Below are positions 57,601 to 64,000 of a stretch of DNA of 64,000 nucleotides, one piece after another (position 1 is the stretch's first letter; the number at the start of each line of letters is the position of its first letter). The notes below the pieces were generated by a model. It saw nothing but the letters and a program-made list of their open reading frames with translations, had not been told where the DNA came from and made no database searches. The position numbers and the translations under genes are program-made. Source of the stretch: Hexactinellida sp. DTS-2022 (taxonomy: Eukaryota; Porifera; Hexactinellida); NCBI GenBank assembly GCA_028753945.1, contig JAPNXP010000002.1, positions 13,640,001 through 13,704,000 on the forward strand, written 5' to 3'.

Positions 57601-57800
57601 GGTGTTAAATTATTTCAAAAAGGTGTTACAGAAGGCATCGACCCTTAGAGTGGTGGAAGTTTCCATTTAGTTCATATAATTTTAGAGATATTCAAGTTTG
57701 AGTAGAATATAATAGCTGATGACTCAGCATTTTTTATGTGTGTGTTGGGTCATCACCCAACATCAACTAACCCATTTTAAATATCGAATTAACAAAATTG
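54621..57800. repeat. Near-identical 1,509-bp tandem duplication
   Basis: 54621-56129 and 56130-57638 are direct copies with a handful of differences (for example ATGGAAGAAATTA against ATGGCAGAAATTA). Identity runs on to about 57800. Each copy has one hairpin and one palindromic unit. Such high identity means a very recent duplication or an assembly duplication. Confidence 0.92.
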
Positions 57801-59154
57801 TAAAAGTACATTTTTTTGACGATGTCATAATCACCTCAAGGTGTCAAGACCCACTTGTATAGGTGGTACCTGGCATAAGGACCAATTGATAAATTGAAAG
57901 TTTGTTTCTATCTTGTATCATCTCTGAGATTAATGAAATTTAGCTAATTAGTATAAATATTTAATTAATTTATTAATTATTTAACACCATTATTATATAC
58001 AGCAAAATAAATTAAGTTCAATTATTTGCAATTATTATTAATTTAAATTGAATTTCACTATAATATTTGAATTCCACGCACTCGATAACCCCAATAATCT
58101 ATTTTGAACCATCTCTATACGGTAAACACAGAGCGAATTAATTAGAATTAAATATGTCAGTACATTAATTGTGCAAGAATATTCTCGCCGAAATAAATAT
58201 AATCACTTAATCTGTCGTTGTTGTGGAATGTAAAATCTTAACGGTTCTATCATAAACCATCTTTAGTTTAATGCCATTCATTCATTATGTATTGATAATA
58301 AATTATATTATTAGTTATTTATTTTAGCAATGTTATCCATGGTTGGTTGAGTTGAGTCAACAAATTCCTTATATTATATTATTTAATTTAATCAATTGTA
58401 TAGTAATACTAAAATTAAATAGAAGCCAGCTGGAATTTATAAGTTAAATCAATTTAATTATCGCAAGTTGAATCAATAGAGTAAGATTTAACAAGTTAAA
58501 TCAATATAATTATTACAAGTTGAAACAATGGAATTTGATTTAACAGTTATACTGAAACTGAAGTGTGAGTAAACAAAGAAATTTCAACCCCCATTTATGG
58601 CAGAAATAGAACTCTTTATTGAAAGTTTTCTTCTCCCATCAGACGCAGAATTTTATGGCGAATCCAAATGTGAAATAAAATTTTGGGGTTTAGTAAAACA
58701 TTTTTTGAGTTATGGACCAGACAAATTTTGAAAGGTGTTAAAGATGTGTCAAAAATTTGTTAATACAAAATCGTAACCCCAGGTGCAAATTAGACGTCGA
58801 CTCCGAATCTACATGCCAAGTTTCAGCCCTCTATGTATACAGGTGTGGCCAGGGCACCTGCTACGGAGAAATAATAATAATATAAATAAAGGCAGTGATT
58901 CTAATACTGGGCCACTATACTATAGTATAGTCGGCACAGTAATAATATTAATAATATAAATAAAGGCAGTGATTCCAATACTGGGCCACTATACTATAGT
59001 ATAGTCGGCACAGTAAAAAATCCAAAATTGCAGCATGTGCCGACGCATGCTCCTTTGGTGGCACTATATTTTGTTGGTAGTTTATTGATAGTGCTTCCAA
59101 AGAAACATGCTGTCGGCGCAAGCTGCAATTTTGGATTTTTTTTTCCGCCAATTC

Positions 59155-62100
59155 ATCATCACTATGAAGGTGTTAAATTATTTCAGAAAGGTGTTTCAGA
59201 AGGCAACGACCCTTTAGAGTGGTGGAAGTTTCCATTCAGCTCACTTCATTAAAGAGATATTCAAGTTTCAGTATAATATAATCTGTAATGACTCAGCATT
59301 TTTTAAGTGGGTGTTGGGTCATCAACCAACATTAACTAACCCATTTTAAATATCGAATTAACAAAATTGTAAAAACACATTTTTTTAACGATGTCATCAT
59401 CACCTCAAGGTGTCAAGACCCACTTGTATAGGTGGCACGTGTCATAAGGACCAATTGATATATTGAAAGTTTGTTTCTATCTTCTATGATCTCTGAGATT
59501 TATGATATTTAATTAATTAGTATAAATAATTATTAATATTATTTATAATATGACACCAATTTCAATGTCAACATACAATTATTAAGTTCAATTATTTTGT
59601 CATAAATAATTAATTAATTAATTTATCTATCAAATTTCAATTCCGCACACTCGATAACCTCTAATATACAAATTGGAAGCTTCTATATAAGTTAAATACA
59701 AACTGAATTATTTATAATTAATTACGTCAGTATATTAACAGTGCAAGAGTATTCTTGCAGAAGTAAATATAATCACATAATCTGTCGTTGTTATTGAAAT
59801 CTATAATCTTAGTTTTCAATTGGAAAATAGAAGCCTACTCGATCTCACAAGTTGAATCAATATAATAATAACGAGTTGAAACAATAGAATTAGATTTAAC
59901 ACTTTCAATTGAACTGAAGTGTTAGTAAACAAAGGAAACTTGCAACTCAATTGTGGCACAAACTAAGTACAATTTGAAAATTCGTGCACTGTGAAAAGGT
60001 GTAGAATTTAATTCTCTATCGAATGCATATAAATTTAATTTTCGGGTACTATTTATTGTTCCTGTTTCAATATTAAACAGGTGCAAAAATGTGTCCAAAA
60101 AATGTAATAAAAAATCGTGACCCCAGGTGCACATGTGTATCCCATGAGACACATATCCTGAAAATTTGAGCTCTTAGTTAGTAAAACTCTGTTCAGTGGA
60201 GAGGCTACGGACCAATAAAATCCAAAATTGCAGCCTGTGCCGACGCATGTTCATTTGGAGGCTCTATATTTTGTGGTGGTTTATTGATAGTGCCTCCAAA
60301 GGAACATGCTGTCGGCACAGGCTGCAATTTTGGAATTTTTTTTCGCCAAGTCATCATCACTATGAAGGTGTTAATTATTTCAAAAAGGTGTTACTGAAGG
60401 CATCGACCCTTAGAGTGGTGGAAGTTTCCATTTAGTTCACTTCATTTTAGAGATATTCAAGTTTAAGTAGAATATAATAGATGATGACTCAGCATTTTTT
60501 ATGTGAGTGTTGGTTCATCACCCAATATCAACTAACCCATTTTAAATATCGAATTAACAAAATTGAAAAAACACATTTTTTTAACGATGTCATCATCACC
60601 TCAAGGTGTCAAGACCCACTTGTATAGGTGGTACGTGCCATAAGGACCAATTGATAAATTGAAAGTTTGTTTATATCTGATATAATTTCTGAGATTAATG
60701 AAATTTAGCTAATTTGTATAAATATTTAATTAATTTATTAATAATTTAACACCAATATTATGTATATCAAAATAAATGAAGTTCAATTATTTGCAATTAT
60801 TATTAATTTTAATTTCATTTAATTATAATAATTGATTTCAGCGCACTCGATAACCCCAATAATCTAATTGGAACCGTCTCTATAAGTTAAACACAGAACG
60901 AATTAATTATAATTAAATATGTCATGTATCCATTGTGCAAGAATATTCACGGAGAAGTAAATATAATCACATAATCTGTCGTTGTTATGGAATGTAGAAT
61001 CTTAGTTTTCTATTAGAAAATAGAAGCCTACTCGATCTCACAAGTTGAATCAATAAAATAATAACGAGTTGAAACAATAGAATTAGATTTAACACTTTCA
61101 ATTGAACTGAAGTGTTAGTAAACAAAGGAAACTTGCAACTCAATTGTGGCACAAACGAAGCGCAATTTGAAAATTCGTGCACTGTGAAAAGGTGTAGAAT
61201 TTAATTCTCTATCGAATGCATATAAATTAAATATTCTCGCACTATTTAATGTTATTTTTCCAATATTAAACAGGTGCAAAAATGTGTCCAAAAAAATGTA
61301 ATAAAAAATCGTGACCCCAGGTGCACATCTGTAACTCATGAGACACATATCCTGAAAATTTCAGTTCTTAGTTACTAAAACTCTGTTCTGTGGAGGATCT
61401 ACGGACCAATAATAATAATAAAAAAATCCAAAATTGCAGCCTGTGCCGACGCATGATCCTTTGGTGGCACTATATTTTGTTGTTGGTTTATTGATAGTGC
61501 CTCCAAAGGAACATGCTGTCGGCACAGGCTGCAATTTTGGATTTTTTTTTTTCGCCATGTCATCATCACTATGAAGGTGTTAAATTATTTCAGAAAGGTG
61601 TTTCAGAAGGCAACGACCCTTTAGAGTGGTGGAAGTTTCCATTCAGCTCACTTCATTAAAGAGATATTCAAGTTTCAGTATAATATAATCTGTAATGACT
61701 CAGCATTTTTTAAGTGGGTGTTGGGTCATCAACCAACATTAACTAACCCATTTTAAATATCGAATTAACAAAATTGTAAAAACACATTTTTTTAACGATG
61801 TCATCATCACCTCAAGGTGTCAAGACCCACTTGTATAGGTGGCACGTGTCATAAGGACCAATTGATATATTGAAAGTTTGTTTCTATCTTCTATGATCTC
61901 TGAGATTTATGATATTTAATTAATTAGTATAAATAATTATTAATATTATTTATAATATGACACCAATTTCAATGTCAACATACAATTATTAAGTTCAATT
62001 ATTTTGTCATAAATAATTAATTAATTAATTTATCTATCAAATTTCAATTCCGCACACTCGATAACCTCTAATATACAAATTGGAAGCTTCTATATAAGTT

Positions 62101-62160
62101 AAATACAAACTGAATTATTTATAATTAATTACGTCAGTATATTAACAGTGCAATTATATT
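59155..62160. repeat. Direct ~600-bp duplicates 2,404 bp apart
   Basis: 59155-59755 and 61559-62159 are essentially identical. They diverge abruptly at GTGCAAGAGTATTC against GTGCAATTATATTC. Sharp edges of identity inside otherwise diverged units suggest unequal exchange or gene conversion. Confidence 0.85.
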
Positions 62161-64000
62161 CTCGCAGAAGTAAATATAATCACATAATATGTCGTTGTTA
62201 TGAAATATATAATCTTAATTTTCAATTGCAAAATAGAAGCCAGCTTGAATTCACAAGTTAAATCAATATAATTATAGCAAGTTGAATCACTAGAGTTGGA
62301 TTTAACAAGTTAAATCAATATAATTATTACAAGTTGAAACAATGGAATTAGATTTAACACTTTACTGAAATTGAAGTGTGAGTAAACAAAGAAATTTCAA
62401 CCCCCATTTATGGCAGAAATAAAACTCTTTATTGAAAGTTTTCTTCTCCCATCAGACGCGGAATTTTATGGTGAATCCAAATGTGAAATAAAATTTGGGG
62501 GTTTACTAAAACATATTTTGTGTTATGGACCAGACAAACTTTGAAAGGTGTTAAAGATGTGTCCAAAATTTGTTAATCAAAAATCGTAACCCCAGGTGCA
62601 AATTAGACGGTCCCATCGCACCTACATGCAAAGTTTAAGCCCATCAACTATAAAGCTCTGGCCAGGGCACCGTCTACGGATAAAAAAAAAAATCCAAAAT
62701 TGCAGCTGTGCCGACGCATGTTCCTTTGGTGGCACTATATTTTGGTGGTGGTTTATTGATAGTGCCTCCAATGGGACATGCTGTCAGCACAGCTGCAATT
62801 TTGGATTTTTTTTTCGCCATGTCATCATCACTATGAAGGTGTCAAATTATTTCAAAAAGGTGTTACACATGGTATTGACCCTTAAAGTGGTGGAAGTTTC
62901 CATTTAGTTCACTTCATTTTAGAGATACAGTATTCAAGTTTGAGTAGAATATAATAGCTGATGACTCAGCATTTTTTATGTGTGTGTTGGGTCATCACCC
63001 AACATCAACTAACCCATTTAAAATATCGAATTAACAAAATTGTAAAAATACATTTTTTTGACGATGTCATAATCACCTCAAGGTGTCAAGACCCACTTGT
63101 ATAGGTGGTACCTGGCATAAGGACCAATTGATAAATTGAAAGTTTGTTTCTATCTTGTATCATCTCTGAGATTAATGAAATTTATCTAATTAGTATAAAT
63201 ATTTAATTTATTTATTTATTATTTAACACCATTATTATAAACAGCAAAATAAATTAAGTTCAATTATTTGCAATTATTATTAATTTAAATTGAATTTCAC
63301 TATAATATTTGAATTCCACGCACTCGATAACCCCAATAATCTATTTGGAACCGTCTATAAGTTAAATACAAAATGAATGAATTATAATTAATTAAGTCAG
63401 TCATTAATTGTGCAAGAATATTCTCGCCGAAATAAATATAATCACTTAATCTGTCGTTGTTGTGGAATGTAAAATCTTAACGGTTCTATCATAAACCATC
63501 TTTAGTTTAATGCCATTCATTCATCTTGTATTGATAATAAATTATATTATTAGTTATTTATTTTAGCAATGTTATCCATGGTTGGTTGAGTTGAGTCAAC
63601 AAATTCCTTATATTATATTATTTAATTTAATCAATTGTATAGTAATACTAAAATTAAATAGAAGCCAGCTGGAATTTATAAGTTAAATCAATATAATTAT
63701 CGCAAGTTGAATCACTAGAGTAGGATTTAACAAGTTAAATCAATATAATTATTACAAGTTGAAACAATAGAATTAGATTTAACACTTTACTGAAATTGAA
63801 GTGTGAGTAAACAAAGAGATTTCAACCCCCATTTATGGCAGAAATTGACCCCTTTATTGGAAAATTTATTCTCCCATCAGACGCAGAATTTTATGGCGAA
63901 TCCAAATATGAAATAAAATTTGGGGGTTTAGTAAAACATATTTTGAGTTATGGACCAGACAAATTTTGAAAGGTGTTAAAGATGTGTCAAAAATTTGTTA

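Larger units (their letters stand above)
41780..64000. repeat. Giant composite repeat array, about 22 kb, continuing past the window
   Basis: Units of about 1.0-1.6 kb follow a fixed order. Head: GTAGACGGTGCCCTGGCC or an alternative GCCACTCCTCAGAACAGAG. Then GTTACGATTTTTGATTAA, CAGCTGGCTTCTATTTAATT, the CGACAGATTA...GTGATTATATT part, GAGGTGATGATGACATCG, a fold-back hairpin and sometimes palindromic 60-bp units. Sixteen hairpins start near 43766, 44744, 46359, 47870, 49357, 50576, 51580, 52961, 53603, 54431, 55938, 57447, 59015, 60217, 61419 and 62682. Small ORFs (for example PTHVPLVALYF, CSFGGTIN) are simply the hairpin arms read through. There is no gene in the array. Confidence 0.93.
53090..64000 (-). 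repeat. Right block of the array (reverse units)
   Basis: From about 53,090 the unit body reads in reverse complement (ATCCATTGTATAGTAATACT, GAAGCCAGCTGG). Segments match inverted segments of the left block very closely. Examples are 61.93-62.68 kb to 50.83-51.58 kb, 54.45-56.1 kb to 46.2-48.0 kb, and 62.8-64.0 kb to 44.9-46.3 kb. Confidence 0.88.

Noticed and set aside
1..64000. tRNA or rRNA genes
   Set aside because: By eye I found no cloverleaf with A and B boxes and no rRNA-like segment. A covariance-model scan would settle this.

Overview
This is an AT-rich animal nuclear DNA window, densely packed with transposable elements. Split genes with phase-matched GT/AG introns, ABCA, LRR-EGF and RNF212-type proteins, and metazoan-style MULE and hAT elements all point to an invertebrate. 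A sponge or other early-branching animal is a reasonable inference, but no sequence here fixes the species.

Genes. Four host genes can be supported. (1) The last coding exon of a coiled-coil protein lies at 425-1000 (+). (2) A single-exon RNF212/RNF212B-like RING protein lies at 6444-7352 (+); this family acts in meiotic crossing-over. (3) A single-exon cell-surface receptor with leucine-rich repeats, EGF domains and one membrane segment lies at 10690-13401 (+). Two broken relatives of it lie at 7600-8775 (-) and 35680-35850 (-). (4) A complete ABCA-type full transporter of 1,908 residues runs from 27423 to 15940 (-). I assembled it from three large exons whose splice phases match exactly; intron 1 (4.55 kb) is full of nested transposons. 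The window shows no functional link between these genes.

Mobile DNA, 1-41 kb. A complete MULE element (3306-6246) has tandem-repeat inverted ends, a transposase split by one frameshift, and an exact 10-bp target duplication. At least nine hAT-like elements keep exact 8-bp target duplications, and several pogo/mariner-like elements keep TA duplications. They are nested up to three deep at 22629-24349 and 29434-30582. Relics include a second MULE transposase, a gag-like ORF, an integrase fragment and an OTU-domain exon. Families of short repeats with GTCGC-TTC-GCGAC hairpins recur on both strands.

Repeat array, about 41.8-64 kb. The right third is one giant array of 1.0-1.6 kb composite units. 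Nearly every unit carries a 120-130 bp fold-back hairpin (16 copies), and many carry a 60-bp minisatellite unit centred on an 18-bp palindrome. Unit orientation flips near 53.09 kb, so the left and right halves are largely inverted copies. A 1,509-bp near-identical tandem duplication lies at 54.6-57.8 kb. The array contains no gene and runs off the window end. Dispersed fragments of the same unit at 25.9, 27.7-28.6 and 33.7-34.6 kb show that the family also exists outside the array.
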